Shown one piece after another: positions 38,751 to 48,221 of a DNA stretch of 64,000 nucleotides; within the stretch, counting starts at the first letter, position 1; the number at the start of each line of letters is the position of its first letter. Both the position numbers and the translations under genes were made by a program. The notes beneath the pieces are model-generated. The model saw only the letters and a program-made list of their open reading frames with translations, was not told the origin of the DNA and ran no database searches. Location of the stretch: assembly GCF_001647085.1 (NCBI RefSeq), contig NZ_CP015520.1, forward strand, positions 1,322,219 through 1,386,218. The letters run 5' to 3'. This DNA is from Thermococcus piezophilus (lineage in GTDB: Archaea; Methanobacteriota_B; Thermococci; Thermococcales; Thermococcaceae).

Positions 38751-40118
38751 TCACTCCGCAAAGGTCACTATCTTGAGATTGACCGGCCTTCTGACGACGT
38801 TGTACTTCCTCGCTCCGACGAGGTACTTTACCCCGCTTTCACTGACGGTGTCGATGAGCCTCTGAGTTATGACGCCGTTGAAGACGACCGCGTAAACGTC
38901 CTTACGCTCCTTAAGCTGGTTGGTGAGCTCTCTGACGGGTATCTCAGCGATGACGTTTTTGTCCTTATCTAGGAGGAGCGCCACCGAGTCCTTGGAGCTC
39001 CTGACCTTCTCGATGAACTCACCGAACTCGTCGAGCTCACTCGGTCTGGGTTGCTGGATTGGCTTGACTATCTTCTCCCCCCTCTCCTTGGGTTCGGGCC
39101 TTTCTGGGGGCTTTGGTACTGGGGGTTTGACTTCCCTGTGCTTTTCCTCCTTGGCTTTGGCCTTTTCTTTCTCTTTTATAACATCGTAGAAGTTCCTGCC
39201 CTTATAGAATATCTCGGTTATGACCTGCTCCGCTGGGACCTTGCTCCTCAGGGCTTTGACTATCTCTTTCTTTGTGAGCTCTTCAACTTCTTTGCCCTCG
39301 GGTGCCCTGGCGACGTAGTCAATATCTGCAACCTGAAGGAGCTCCTTGAGGATGAGCTCTCCACCGCGGTCGCCGTCGGTAAAGGCGGTAACGATGCGCT
39401 CCTTGCTGAGCTTTATGATGGTCTCTGGGACGGAGGTTCCCTCGACGGCTATGGCGTTCTTTATGCCGTGCTTGAGCAAGTTGAGCACATCTGCCCTTCC
39501 TTCAACAACAATGATTGAGTCAGAGAACGGCACATGCGGTCCGGCAGGAAGCTTCTCCGGGCCGTACTCTATGAGCTCCTTGGCACGGACGGCTTTCTTG
39601 ACCTCCTCGGTGAGCTCCTGGGTCTCCGGGATCTCCTGCTCCATCATGGTCCCGAGGATCTCCTTGGCCCTCTCGATAATGTACTTCCTCTTGGTGGCGC
39701 GAACGTCCTCTATGCGGAGAACCTTTATTTTGGCCTCGGCCGGGCCAACCCTGTCGATGGTCTCAAGGGCAGCTGCCAGAATGGCTGTCTCAACCCTGTC
39801 GAGGCTCGATGGGACGGTTATCGTTCCGTAGGTCTTTCCTGCCTTCGTGTGAACTTCAACCCTTATCCTTCCAATCCTGCCGGTCTTCTGGAGTTCCCTT
39901 AAGTCCAAGTCATCACCGAGAAGGCCCTCAGTTTGACCAAAAATAGCACCAACAACGTCAGGCCTTTCGACGATTCCGTTTGCTTCGAACTCAGCGTAGA
40001 TTACGTATTTAGTCGTTCCGAATTCATCTTTGGCTGACATACCATCACCCTCTTTTCTTTTTTCAAACTTCTGTTTTTCAGCTAAAATGTGGTGAAGCAC
40101 TGTCTTTTTCCTTTTCAT
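38751..40118 (-). CDS. dnaG: DnaG-like primase
   Basis: Archaeal DnaG homologue, 455 residues from ATG 40118, or 429 from the ATG at 40040, which has a strong GAGGGTGATG site. The Toprim catalytic motifs IVVEGRADVLNLLKHG and TAFTDGDRGGELIL lie near residues 205 and 255. A proline/lysine-rich linker (PPVPKPPERPEPKERG) follows, then a C-terminal domain. Archaeal DnaG copurifies with the exosome and may also prime DNA. The first 26 residues are basic and look conserved, so I keep the long form. Start overlaps the stop of the upstream Toprim gene (TAATG). Confidence 0.93.
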   Translation of the reverse strand: MKRKKTVLHHILAEKQKFEKRKEGDGMSAKDEFGTTKYVIYAEFEANGIVERPDVVGAIFGQTEGLLGDDLDLRELQKTGRIGRIRVEVHTKAGKTYGTITVPSSLDRVETAILAAALETIDRVGPAEAKIKVLRIEDVRATKRKYIIERAKEILGTMMEQEIPETQELTEEVKKAVRAKELIEYGPEKLPAGPHVPFSDSIIVVEGRADVLNLLKHGIKNAIAVEGTSVPETIIKLSKERIVTAFTDGDRGGELILKELLQVADIDYVARAPEGKEVEELTKKEIVKALRSKVPAEQVITEIFYKGRNFYDVIKEKEKAKAKEEKHREVKPPVPKPPERPEPKERGEKIVKPIQQPRPSELDEFGEFIEKVRSSKDSVALLLDKDKNVIAEIPVRELTNQLKERKDVYAVVFNGVITQRLIDTVSESGVKYLVGARKYNVVRRPVNLKIVTFAE

Positions 40119-40516
40119 TAAATCCCCTCCATTCGGGGGTCAGAAACGGAGACGACTTTAAGGTAAAGGCCGTAAAGGTCCTCGATACCCTTTATGTCCT
40201 TCTTTGCTATCCTCTTGAGCTCTTTTCTCGTCTCTGAGTCCACCCTGCAGGAATACCCCTCCAAATACTGGAGGAGCTTCCTTGCGAGTTCTTCGCCCTT
40301 TCTGTCAAAGTCCGTAAGTATCATGACCTCATCATACGATGATGCGATGAACGCAATTTCTGACAGTGGAAGGCGGGAGAGTCTTATTATCTCCGCCCTG
40401 ACCCCCAAATTTCTCAAAGCCACCTCGTCTCGCGGGCCCTCAACTATGATGGCCCCCTCAAACTCTCGCAGTTTGTTTATAAGCTCCTCGAATCTTTTAT
40501 AGTTTTCGGCGTACAT
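40118..40516 (-). CDS. Small Toprim-domain protein
   Basis: A 132-residue protein made almost entirely of a Toprim fold, with AIIVEGPRDEVALRNLGVRA (catalytic Glu) and VMILTDFDRKGEELARKLL (DxD). It resembles RNase M5 and the archaeal UPF0292 group. It may bind or cut nucleic acid, but no activity is assigned. It overlaps dnaG by one base, so two Toprim proteins are made from the same message. Confidence 0.85.
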   Translation of the reverse strand: MYAENYKRFEELINKLREFEGAIIVEGPRDEVALRNLGVRAEIIRLSRLPLSEIAFIASSYDEVMILTDFDRKGEELARKLLQYLEGYSCRVDSETRKELKRIAKKDIKGIEDLYGLYLKVVSVSDPRMEGI

Positions 40517-40556
40517 ATTGCCGTCGTACTGGTAACGAAAGAATGGGGTTATAAGC

Positions 40557-40915
40557 TTATTGGCGCAGGTTTAGAGCCGGTACCTGAAGCCGAAAAAGGG
40601 GCCACCAGGTATAGTCGCTTTTCTTGCCGTAGTAAAGCGCCAGGATCAATCCAGTGAGCGGCAAAGCCGCATCATGATGTCCCTGACCATTTCTGGAAGG
40701 GGAAGGTCATCCCAAGGATTAGGGTGAGTGCGAATCCCCCGAGAAACCCCAAGAGAGCATAGAGGATAGCCCCACCAACCCTTGGTTTAACCGCGGTAAG
40801 GTAAACTATCCTGAGGACAAAGGCCTACGAGAGCGTCCATTCTACGTCCCCTCTGAGCAGATAAAACACCACCAAAAAAGCCGAGTATGAAGCTCAGCAG
40901 GTCTATGCGCTTCAT
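40557..40915 (-). pseudogene. Frameshifted membrane protein gene
   Basis: From ATG 40915 the minus strand reads MKRIDLLSFILGFFGGVLSA. After about 35 codons the frame changes to VLRIVYLTAVKPRVGGAILY, with LLGFLGGFALTLILGM, and later changes again to PLTGLILALYYGKKSDYTWW before stopping at 40557. The pieces read in order like a three- or four-helix membrane protein of about 115 residues. At least two indels are needed. No function can be assigned. It lies between the radical SAM gene and the Toprim gene on the same strand. Confidence 0.65.
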
Positions 40916-40960
40916 GCTATCCACCGGCATAACTTTTCAAGAGAGTCCATAAAAGCATTG

Positions 40961-42235
40961 CTAACACACGTTTCTAACCGGCACCGTGTGGCTCATGGGT
41001 TCCTCGTAAAACTCCTCTATAAGCCTCTGGAGCTTTCTTGAAAGCTCAACCTGCTTGCCCCAGGAACCCTCTATCTTGCCCTTTGATGCCATCCTACCCA
41101 GAAACTTCTTCATCTCATCGTCCAGAGGTGAAGGCTTACACCTTGCATAGGGCGTCCCCGGTAAAGGCATGAAATAATGGGCGCGAACCTTTCCTCCCTT
41201 TTTCATAACCCACTCCATCAGCTCGATGCTCTTCCTCTGGCTCTCTTCGCTCTCGTTCGGAAGACCAACTATGAAATCTACCACCGGCTCAAAGCCGTAC
41301 TCGAGCATATACTCCACCGCTCGCTTGACATGTTCGACCTTATGAATCCTGTGCATCGCTTTGAGCATCGCATCATCGCCGCTCTGGGCGCCTATGGCCA
41401 AGCGCCTGTTGTCGGCGTAGTCTGTGAGGAGCTCAAGGGTCTCCGGCAGGACGAACTCTGGCCTAACTTCGCTCGGAAACGTTCCGTAGAAGAGCCGCCG
41501 TCCCTCTTTTCTGAGAGGTTGAAGGGCCTTCAGTAAAGCCTCAAGCTTGTTCAACTTAAGTATCGCCCCAGGCGAGCCGTAGGCAAAAGCGTTGGGAGTT
41601 ATGTAGCGTATGTCCTTCATTCTTCTTGAATATCTCACTATCTGATCTATGGGCCTATGCCTCATGCGGAGCCCCTTGATGTAGGGTGTTTGGCAATAGT
41701 AGCAGCTGAAGGGGCAGCCTCTGCTTATCTCGATGGGAGAGATTAGTCTTAGCGACTCGGGATAGGGCGGAAAACGCCAGAAGTTCTCCACTTTAGCGAA
41801 GCCCGTGAAGGTTAACTCGCCGTCCAGGTAAAAGGAGAGCCCCATGATGTTGAGAAGCTCCTTTGTGATTTTATAGCCCGTCTTTTTGAGGGTCGTTAAA
41901 AGCTGATAGAGAACCTCCTCTCCCTCGCCTATGACAGCTATGTCAAAACCGAGCTGGTTTAGGGTGTGTTTGGGCATGGCTATCGCGTGATAGCCGCCGG
42001 CTATCAGCAAAGCTCCCCTCTCCTTGAGGCGCTTGACCTCGTGGGGAAGGTCTCCCCATATCTCCTCCGTGAAGAAGGAGTAGAGAACGACCTTCGGCCG
42101 AGCTTTTAGAATCTCATTGAAGTCTTTGGTTACCAACAGCTCTCCGAGATCAAATCCCTGACTCTCCAGGGCGCCGAGAAGATGAACAAAGGCATTATGG
42201 TTGCGTTTTGTCATTCTGACCGCTATCTCTGGCAT
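40961..42235 (-). CDS. B12-binding-domain radical SAM protein
   Basis: A 424-residue enzyme with an N-terminal cobalamin-binding-like Rossmann domain (ALLIAGGYHAIAMPKHTLNQ, then DIAVIGEGEE) and a radical SAM barrel with the cluster motif RGCPFSCYYCQTPY (CxxxCxxC) near residue 180. The family is close to the MJ1487-type B12/SAM proteins of archaea. The DxHxxG cobalamin signature is not obvious, so cobalamin may not bind covalently through His. Substrate unknown; methylation or radical rearrangement of a lipid, tRNA or peptide are possibilities. Confidence 0.88.
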   Translation of the reverse strand: MPEIAVRMTKRNHNAFVHLLGALESQGFDLGELLVTKDFNEILKARPKVVLYSFFTEEIWGDLPHEVKRLKERGALLIAGGYHAIAMPKHTLNQLGFDIAVIGEGEEVLYQLLTTLKKTGYKITKELLNIMGLSFYLDGELTFTGFAKVENFWRFPPYPESLRLISPIEISRGCPFSCYYCQTPYIKGLRMRHRPIDQIVRYSRRMKDIRYITPNAFAYGSPGAILKLNKLEALLKALQPLRKEGRRLFYGTFPSEVRPEFVLPETLELLTDYADNRRLAIGAQSGDDAMLKAMHRIHKVEHVKRAVEYMLEYGFEPVVDFIVGLPNESEESQRKSIELMEWVMKKGGKVRAHYFMPLPGTPYARCKPSPLDDEMKKFLGRMASKGKIEGSWGKQVELSRKLQRLIEEFYEEPMSHTVPVRNVC

Positions 42236-42312
42236 GGGGAAACCTCCAAAAGAGCGGTTTAAAAAGTTGACTTTCAGGGGGTGACAAAAGCAAGGAAGAG
42301 AAAGAAAGGCCT

Positions 42313-42516
42313 TCAGGCCTTGATAGCGAGCTTGATGTCCTCGGCCTTGACGGTCTTTCTGCCAGCGTGCCTGGCGTACTCGACGGCCTTCTTGGCAAGC
42401 TCGATGGCGTACTCCTCGAGGTACTCAGCGAGAACCTTAGCGGCCTCTTCGCTAACCCTCTCGGCACCGGCCTTCCTAATCAACCTGTCAATTGGGGCAA
42501 TTGGCAACTCAGCCAT
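42313..42516 (-). CDS. Archaeal histone
   Basis: A 67-residue minimal histone fold ([20 protein letters not shown]), near-identical to Thermococcales HpkA/HpyA proteins. Three helices are followed by [16 protein letters not shown]. It wraps DNA as dimers that stack into longer arrays. A GGAGGTGTTG site precedes the ATG. A second paralogue is usual in the genus but is not in this window. Confidence 0.97.
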   Translation of the reverse strand: MAELPIAPIDRLIRKAGAERVSEEAAKVLAEYLEEYAIELAKKAVEYARHAGRKTVKAEDIKLAIKA

Positions 42517-42559
42517 TCACAACACCTCCAGAAGGATTTTTCACTAGTTTTTAGGCGAT

Positions 42560-42575
42560 TGGAGATATATAAACC
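42560..42575 (-). promoter_or_regulatory. Histone promoter
   Basis: Minus-strand AGGTTTATATATCTCC gives a strong TATA box about 55 bases upstream of the histone ATG, with a purine-rich BRE-like lead. Confidence 0.6.
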
Positions 42576-42865
42576 TTTCGGTAAACGGAGCCAGCTACGT
42601 CGATTAGATGGCCACTACGCCCTTGGATACAACCAACTTAGCGAGACGGATTTTCTCGTGAACCTTGAGGGAAATAGATAACCGGTCGAGAGCACAGTGC
42701 CCAATAGAAGGCATTACCCAGATGGTGCCTTTGGGGAGCGATAGTTTACCAGTACACCTTTTAATTAAGTCTTATGTTCTCGGGAAGAATTCATTTGTTC
42801 ACTACTCGTACTTGGATGGCCTAAGAAATAGAATGGAGTTGGGTATCGAGGCAAATTTCGTAGTC
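42576..42865. other. Stretch without a supported gene
   Basis: Between the histone promoter and dcd lies a region with coding-like patches on the plus strand (HYALGYNQLSETDFLVNLEG, then PVHLLIKSYVLGKNSFVHYS) in different frames, without a start or ribosome binding site. They may be a decayed gene, but I cannot name it. AT-rich TTTTAATTAAG near 42760 could be a promoter remnant. Confidence 0.3.
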
Positions 42866-43335
42866 TTATTTCTTTCTCCTCTTTGATAGCGTAAGGTGCT
42901 GGCTCCCCTGATAACTGCCCCGGTAGGGATTCTTTGCCGGGCCTTCAAGCCTGATGAATGCTATCTGAACGAACCTCTCTCCGTAGGCAAGCTCGATAGG
43001 TTCATCTGAGGCGTTGAATATTCCAAGGGTGAGGTTGCCGTCCCATCCCGGGTCGACCCAGGCGAAGGAACCCATCAGTCCCTCTCTTGCTAGGCTGCTC
43101 CTCAGCTTCATATCCCCCATAACGTCGTCAGGTAGTTTAATGCGTTCGAGGGTGAGAATCAGGGCGTAACCCTTTGCGGGGATTACAACCTTCCATTCCT
43201 TCCCAACGTCTATGAACTCTCCGTTAACCATTGCCTCCTTTCCAACCTTCAAGTCGTAGCCGGCCGCTGAAGGGATTTCTCGTTGAAGGGCTCGATTAGA
43301 ATTTCCTTCCGGATTTTCCAGTCTGGGAGCATCAT
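42866..43335 (-). pseudogene. dcd: dCTP deaminase with one frameshift
   Basis: Trimeric dCTP deaminase/dUTPase family gene of 156 codons. The first frame gives MMLPDWKIRKEILIEPFNEK then SLQ; the rest, GYDLKVGKEAMVNGEFIDVG onward, is one base out of frame. A missing C in CAG-CGGCCGGCTAC (about 43265) would restore SLQPAGYDLK exactly. The catalytic and binding segments MKLRSSLAREGLMGSFAWVD and PGWDGNLTLGIFN are intact. The enzyme makes dUMP for thymidylate synthesis, so loss is surprising; this is the frameshift most likely to be a sequence error. It lies 21 bases after tRNA-Arg on the same strand. Confidence 0.8.
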
Positions 43336-43356
43336 GTTGGCCACCACAGTTTTGGC

Positions 43357-43432
<76 letters not shown>

Positions 43433-43576
43433 TCAGGATAAGTCATGGGGAGCAAAAATAAAGCTTGCGGTGGCAGGTGCAGTTTGGGGATGAAAAAATC
43501 TCATCGTTGGGTGGATTTGTTTTCCCAAAAGTACGTGTTGTGGAGATGGAATCCAAAAACTGACAGCAGGACTTTT

Positions 43577-43600
43577 GATCAACTTGGAAAGAAAAGTTTG
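43577..43600. repeat. Possible degenerate copy of the hairpin repeat
   Basis: On the minus strand CAAACTTTTC, a short loop and then GTTGATCAAAAGT resemble the hairpin-plus-GATCA end of the elements at 9761 and 55409, with one arm eroded. It lies just after the rpl12 stop. Weak on its own. Confidence 0.25.
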
Positions 43601-43613
43601 AAGGGAGAGGAGT

Positions 43614-43931
43614 TCAGCCGAAGAGGGCACCGAGTCCAGCGAGGGCCTCCTCCTCGCTGGCCTCCTCCTCTTCCTCCTCCTCTTCCTCCTCAGCCGGAGC
43701 GGCCTCGGCGCCAGCGGCCGGAGCGGCGGCAACGGCGACCGGGGCAGCAACCGGCATGGCGGCCTTCTCGATGACCTCGTCGATGTTGACGCCCTCAAGG
43801 GCGGCAACGAGAGCCTTTATCCTGGCCTCGTCCGGGCTAACTCCGGCAGCCTCAAGGACGGCCTTGAGGTTCTCCTCGGTTATCTCCTTACCAGCGGCGT
43901 GGAGCAGCAGAGCGGCATACACGTACTCCAT
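43614..43931 (-). CDS. rpl12: 50S ribosomal protein P1 (archaeal L12)
   Basis: Acidic stalk protein of 105 residues. An N-terminal dimerisation domain ([20 protein letters not shown]) is followed by an Ala-rich hinge, a long Glu run and the factor-binding tail [12 protein letters not shown]. The same tail ends P0, as expected since both contact elongation factors. It is the last gene of the secE-to-rpl12 operon. Confidence 0.96.
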   Translation of the reverse strand: MEYVYAALLLHAAGKEITEENLKAVLEAAGVSPDEARIKALVAALEGVNIDEVIEKAAMPVAAPVAVAAAPAAGAEAAPAEEEEEEEEEEASEEEALAGLGALFG

Positions 43932-44000
43932 TCTTTACACCTCCAATCATCTTCATTTTTTCACACGGTTTTATTCAGGGATACGAGGGAAATGGAAAGT

Positions 44001-45020
44001 TCAGCCGAAGAGCGCGCCCAGTCCAGCGAGCGCGTCCTCCTCGGAGGCTTCCTCTTCTTCCTCCTCTTCCTCAGCCTCCTCGACCTTCTCCTCCTGCTGA
44101 GGCTGAGCGGCAACGGCTATTTGTGCCTGTTGGTTTAAAAGCTCTTTGGTCTTCTCGTCGAGCAGTTCCTCAGGCAGGTTCTGGGCTATGAGCAGGACGG
44201 CACGCAGAGCCCTGCCAAAGATGTCCTCGACGGTATCCTTGGTGATGTAGCCAGCCTCGACCGCAACATTCTTGGCTCCAAGGTAGGCCTTCTGGATGAT
44301 GGCCTCGATGGTCTGGCTGGTTGGATAGGCAGTGTTGACGGACAGGTTGAACGCGTGCATGTAGGCCTGCTGGAGCAGGTTGATGTACTCCTCCTCGTCG
44401 ATGGCGAGAACCTCTGGGGTGTAGACGATTCCGTCCTCGTAGGCCGCGAGGAGGTTGAGACCTACCTCAAGCGGCTCGATACCGAGGGCATTGAGGATCC
44501 TAGCGAACTGCTCGGTTATGACCTCACCGGCCTTGAGCACGGTATAGTCCTTCTGGATGCTGACCTTACCCTTCTCGATTCTCGCAGGTATGCCAAGAGC
44601 CTGCATCTCACCGACGAGCGGACCCGGTGAGATTGAAGTCGGACCGGCTGGTATGACGACGTCCTTGGGAACCGGCACGCCTGGCTTGGCCGGAGCAGGA
44701 GTCTTGCTCTCCTCAAGGAGCTTGTAGAGCTTGAATGGGTTCATCTCGGTAGCGAGGATTCCGGCTCCACCCTGTATGTGGTCGATGAGCTTCTCGAGCT
44801 CTGGCTTTCCAAGCTCCTGAGCGGCCCTCTTTATGGCGAGCTCAATGAGGGTGTTCCTCGAGACCCTGAGGAGTGCCTTGCCCCTGAGCTTCTCACGCAT
44901 CTTTGAGAGCGGGTAAGCCGGGACATTGGCAACGTCAACGAGTGCTATCACTGGGTAGCTCTTGATGATGTTGGTGAGCTCTTCAACTTCCTTCTTCTTC
45001 CACTCAGCAACGTGGGCCAT
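44001..45020 (-). CDS. rpl10: 50S ribosomal protein P0 (archaeal L10)
   Basis: Base of the ribosomal stalk, 339 residues. The N-terminal rRNA-binding domain begins [20 protein letters not shown], the archaeal insertion with [13 protein letters not shown] is present, and the C-terminal spine binds P1 dimers before an acidic tail [23 protein letters not shown] precedes ATG 45020. Its start lies 5 bases after the rpl1 stop. Confidence 0.96.
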   Translation of the reverse strand: MAHVAEWKKKEVEELTNIIKSYPVIALVDVANVPAYPLSKMREKLRGKALLRVSRNTLIELAIKRAAQELGKPELEKLIDHIQGGAGILATEMNPFKLYKLLEESKTPAPAKPGVPVPKDVVIPAGPTSISPGPLVGEMQALGIPARIEKGKVSIQKDYTVLKAGEVITEQFARILNALGIEPLEVGLNLLAAYEDGIVYTPEVLAIDEEEYINLLQQAYMHAFNLSVNTAYPTSQTIEAIIQKAYLGAKNVAVEAGYITKDTVEDIFGRALRAVLLIAQNLPEELLDEKTKELLNQQAQIAVAAQPQQEEKVEEAEEEEEEEEASEEDALAGLGALFG

Positions 45021-45025
45021 CTCCC

Positions 45026-45676
45026 TCACCTCTCCACCTTAACGGCCGGTCCCATGGTGGTCTTGACGTACACTGACTTCACTTGGTTCTCGCCCCTCTC
45101 AAGCTTGTTGATGATGGCGTTGAGCACTGCTTCAGCGTTCTCGGCGAGCTTCTCGTCGTCCATGTCCTCGGTTCCAATGGGGGCATGCACAACCGGGTTG
45201 TTCTTAAGCTGTATCCTGACTGTCTTCTTGAGCCTTGCAATTATTGGCTCTAGGTTGGTCATGGTCGGTGGAACGACCTGCGGCATCTTGTTCCTTGGAC
45301 CAAGGTACCTACCGAGGTACCTACCGATCTTCGGCATCAGCGGAGCCGCCGCAATGAAGAAGTCGTAGCTCTTCGCCAGCTTCCTTGCCTGCCTTGGGCT
45401 CTTGGCGAGTTCCTCAAGCTGCTCTCCACTAATCACATCCAGCCCGAGCTTTTTAGCCGCCTCGGCAACGGCACCATCAGCGATGACCGCGATCTTTGGC
45501 TCCTTCCCACGACCGTGGGGCAGCACAACCTCAAGCTTAAACCTGTTCTCCGGCTTGCGGAGGTCTATATCCTTGAGGTTGACTGCCACTTCGACGGTCT
45601 GTGTGAAGTTGCGCGGCTTAGCCCGGGCCTTCGCCTCCTTCACCGCTTCCACGATTTTCTGCCTGTCAAAGGCCAT
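45026..45676 (-). CDS. rpl1: 50S ribosomal protein uL1
   Basis: Mobile L1-stalk protein of 216 residues, beginning [20 protein letters not shown]. The rRNA-binding stretch [19 protein letters not shown] and the later TMGPAVKVE end are conserved. In other archaea and bacteria L1 represses its own operon by binding mRNA; I see no clear mimic of its rRNA site in the 79-base gap upstream. Confidence 0.96.
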   Translation of the reverse strand: MAFDRQKIVEAVKEAKARAKPRNFTQTVEVAVNLKDIDLRKPENRFKLEVVLPHGRGKEPKIAVIADGAVAEAAKKLGLDVISGEQLEELAKSPRQARKLAKSYDFFIAAAPLMPKIGRYLGRYLGPRNKMPQVVPPTMTNLEPIIARLKKTVRIQLKNNPVVHAPIGTEDMDDEKLAENAEAVLNAIINKLERGENQVKSVYVKTTMGPAVKVER

Positions 45677-45755
45677 CTACAGCCCTCCCTTCATTTTTGA
45701 TTTAAGCACCGAAAAGTCAAAAATGCGTAAAAAGAGGGATTTTTAAACTTTTCCC

Positions 45756-46247
45756 TCACTCCTCGGCGTTTGCAAAAATCTCGTCGTAAATGCCTTCGTC
45801 AATCTCCTTCTGGACTTCCCTCGGGTCCTTGCCCTCGACGGTAACGCCCATGCTGAGCGCTGTACCGATGACCTCCTTGGCTGCAGCCTTGAGGTCAGCG
45901 GCAAGCATCTGGTCCACCTTGGCCTTGGCTACCCTGATGACCTGCTCCATGGTTAGGTTTCCGACCGGGCTGTGGCCAGCCTCGCTGGAGCCCTTTGGTA
46001 TACCAAGCTCCTTCTTTATGAGCTGGCTGACCGGAGGAACACCAACCTCAATGCGGAAGGTCTTCTTCTTGGGGTCCTCCACGATGATCTTGACTGGAAC
46101 TTGCATTCCCTCGAAGTCCTTGGTAGCCTTGTTTATCTCGTCAACGACCTGCTTAACGTTAAGTCCGAGCGGACCGATAGCGGGACCGAGTGGTGGACCT
46201 GGTGAAGCCTTTCCTCCCTCAACGAGCACCTCAACAACCTGCGGCAT
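45756..46247 (-). CDS. rpl11: 50S ribosomal protein uL11
   Basis: GTPase-centre protein of 163 residues from ATG 46247 ([20 protein letters not shown]). The proline-rich [15 protein letters not shown] loop and the C-terminal rRNA-binding helix are present. AGAGGTGAG lies upstream; the longer frame starting at 46280 overlaps spt5 and includes non-family residues. Confidence 0.96.
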   Translation of the reverse strand: MPQVVEVLVEGGKASPGPPLGPAIGPLGLNVKQVVDEINKATKDFEGMQVPVKIIVEDPKKKTFRIEVGVPPVSQLIKKELGIPKGSSEAGHSPVGNLTMEQVIRVAKAKVDQMLAADLKAAAKEVIGTALSMGVTVEGKDPREVQKEIDEGIYDEIFANAEE

Positions 46248-46276
46248 CTTTCTCACCTCTAGTTTTCTGAGTCCGT

Positions 46277-46735
46277 TCACTCCTTCTGGCGTTTGCTTAT
46301 AAGTCTAACGTATTCGCCCCTCACCGTAACCGGAATCGGGACGATTGAACCGATGAGCTCGACAACTATTTCATCCTTGGCTTCGTCAACCCTAACGACC
46401 TTTGCTTTCTCGCCCTTGAACGGGCCGGCGATGAGCTCAACTATGTCACCAGGCTCGAAGCCGCTCACGGCTGGTTTTTCCTCGAGGAAGTGTTCAATCT
46501 CTTCAAACCTAATCTCACCGGGAAGAGTTCCCTTGGCGTGTCTTATGCCCTTAATTGCTTCATCCACGGCGCTCTTGCTTGGGGCCTCGACGAATATGTA
46601 GCCCTTGACTTTCGATGGTGTCAGTATGGCGTAGACTGGGAGTTTGTAAGTCTTAATTTTGCTGTATATCAGCTTTGCCGTGGTCTCTTCCTGACCAACG
46701 GTGACGCGCACTGTGAATATCCTGCCATTGCTCAT
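46277..46735 (-). CDS. spt5: Transcription elongation factor Spt5
   Basis: Archaeal Spt5/NusG, 152 residues: an N-terminal NGN domain ([20 protein letters not shown]) that binds the polymerase clamp together with Spt4, and a single KOW domain ([20 protein letters not shown]). It increases processivity and couples transcription to translation. ATG 46735 follows GGGTGAT. Gene order secE-spt5-rpl11 is conserved with bacterial secE-nusG-rplK. Confidence 0.95.
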   Translation of the reverse strand: MSNGRIFTVRVTVGQEETTAKLIYSKIKTYKLPVYAILTPSKVKGYIFVEAPSKSAVDEAIKGIRHAKGTLPGEIRFEEIEHFLEEKPAVSGFEPGDIVELIAGPFKGEKAKVVRVDEAKDEIVVELIGSIVPIPVTVRGEYVRLISKRQKE

Positions 46736-46755
46736 GCTTATCACCCGCTACTAAC

Positions 46756-46941
46756 TCAAGCGCCAGTGATTATGTATCCAATCATGCGGATTATGAGGCC
46801 TATAAGGCCAATTAAAGTCATTCCAATGCCGGTAATCTTAGCAGCCATCTTAAACTCTTTCCAGCCCGGCTTTTTTGTTACTAGCAAAACCCTCCGCGAC
46901 TCCGCAAAGAAGTTTTTAAGCTTTTCCGTGGTTGTTGCCAC
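46756..46941 (-). CDS. secE: Preprotein translocase subunit SecE/Sec61-gamma
   Basis: Single-span SecE of 61 residues. A cytoplasmic amphipathic helix (KLKNFFAESRRVLLVTKKPG) leads to a C-terminal membrane helix (ITGIGMTLIGLIGLIIRMIG). The second GTG (46941) has GGGGTGA at proper distance; the GTG at 46950 is the alternative and gives 64 residues. Confidence 0.92.
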   Translation of the reverse strand: MATTTEKLKNFFAESRRVLLVTKKPGWKEFKMAAKITGIGMTLIGLIGLIIRMIGYIITGA

Positions 46942-46980
46942 CCTCGTCACCCCTCTAAATTTTGGAAAATGAACGGGTTA

Positions 46981-48102
46981 TCAAAGCTCCTCAAGGTCGA
47001 GTTTAATAACTTTTCTCTCGGGTTCTTCACCGTAGTAAGTGGGCTCTTCCTCGGCGACAGCGTATGGGGAGCTGACTCCAGTAACCACGATGAGGATCCT
47101 TATCATCTTTCCGAGCTCTTCGTCAAGCTGTATTCCCCAGATGACCTGTGCCTCAGGGTCGAGCTTGCTCGTGACGAGCTCTATTATTTGCTGAGCCTCC
47201 TCGAGCTTGACGTCGCTTCCGCTTATGCTTATGAGCGCTCCCTTGGCACCGCTTATGTCAACGTCGAGGAGCGGGCTGTTCAAAGCCTGCTGGGCAGCTT
47301 CGAGGGCCCTCTTCTCGCTGTCGCTCTCGCCGATACCTATCATCGCAACGCCGCCATCCTTCATGACTGCCCTTACGTCGTTGAAGTCGAGGTTAACGAG
47401 TCCCGGCTTGGTGATGAGCTCAGTGATGCCCTTGACGGCCTGGACGAGTATCTCGTCAGCGACCTTGAAGGCCATGTGTATGGGCAGGTTGGGAGCGACC
47501 TCCATGAGCTTGTCGTTCGGTATAACGATAACCGTGTCGCTGTTCTTCCTGAGCCTCTCGAGACCATATTCAGCGTTCTTTATCCTCCTGATGCCCTCAA
47601 CGGTGAACGGGAGGGTGACGACGGAAACGGTGAGGGCACCCATCTTCTTTGCTATCTCGGCAACGACGGGGGCGGCACCGGTGCCGGTTCCACCACCGAG
47701 ACCGCATGTTATAAAGACCATGTCAGCACCTTCGAGAGCATCGCGGATTTCCCTCTCGCTCTCCTTAGCAGCCTCCTCTCCCATCTTGGGGTTGTTTCCT
47801 GCGCCGAGACCACGGGTAAGTTCCTTACCGATGAGTATCTTTTTGTGAGCTCTAACCTTGAGGAGATCCTGAGCATCAGTGTTGATGGCAATAACCTTCG
47901 CACCCTGGATACCGACCTGCATCATCCTGTTTATAGTGTTGCAGCCGGCACCACCGACACCAACGACATAAATCTTGGCCTGTATCTGCTCTAGAATCCT
48001 CCTAAGTTCCTCATCTATGTCAGTCTGCGGAGCCTGGGCCTCCGGAACCTTGTTAAGGTCGGAGGAGGTTCTTTCGATAGCGTCTTCAATCAGCTTCAGC
48101 AT
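46981..48102 (-). CDS. ftsZ: Cell division protein FtsZ
   Basis: Tubulin-like GTPase of 373 residues forming the division ring. GTP-binding elements [13 protein letters not shown], the tubulin signature [16 protein letters not shown] and the T7 catalytic loop [11 protein letters not shown] are intact. A 40-residue N-terminal extension (from [20 protein letters not shown]) and a short acidic tail are typical of archaeal FtsZ1. GGAGGGT precedes the ATG at 48102. It heads the secE-spt5-ribosomal operon. Confidence 0.96.
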   Translation of the reverse strand: MLKLIEDAIERTSSDLNKVPEAQAPQTDIDEELRRILEQIQAKIYVVGVGGAGCNTINRMMQVGIQGAKVIAINTDAQDLLKVRAHKKILIGKELTRGLGAGNNPKMGEEAAKESEREIRDALEGADMVFITCGLGGGTGTGAAPVVAEIAKKMGALTVSVVTLPFTVEGIRRIKNAEYGLERLRKNSDTVIVIPNDKLMEVAPNLPIHMAFKVADEILVQAVKGITELITKPGLVNLDFNDVRAVMKDGGVAMIGIGESDSEKRALEAAQQALNSPLLDVDISGAKGALISISGSDVKLEEAQQIIELVTSKLDPEAQVIWGIQLDEELGKMIRILIVVTGVSSPYAVAEEEPTYYGEEPERKVIKLDLEEL

Positions 48103-48221
48103 CTTTTTACCCTCCGGGCAATTTAACATCTGTTTCACTTTGTAGGCAGGTAGTATATAAATTTAGCTAAGGCCGGTGCTGATTTTAAAATCCCGCTTAA
48201 CATCTTTAAAGATTTCGATTA

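Noticed and set aside
43433-43807. Arg/Pro-rich open frames opposite rpl12
   Set aside because: They are antisense to the Glu/Ala-rich hinge codons of rpl12 and are low complexity.
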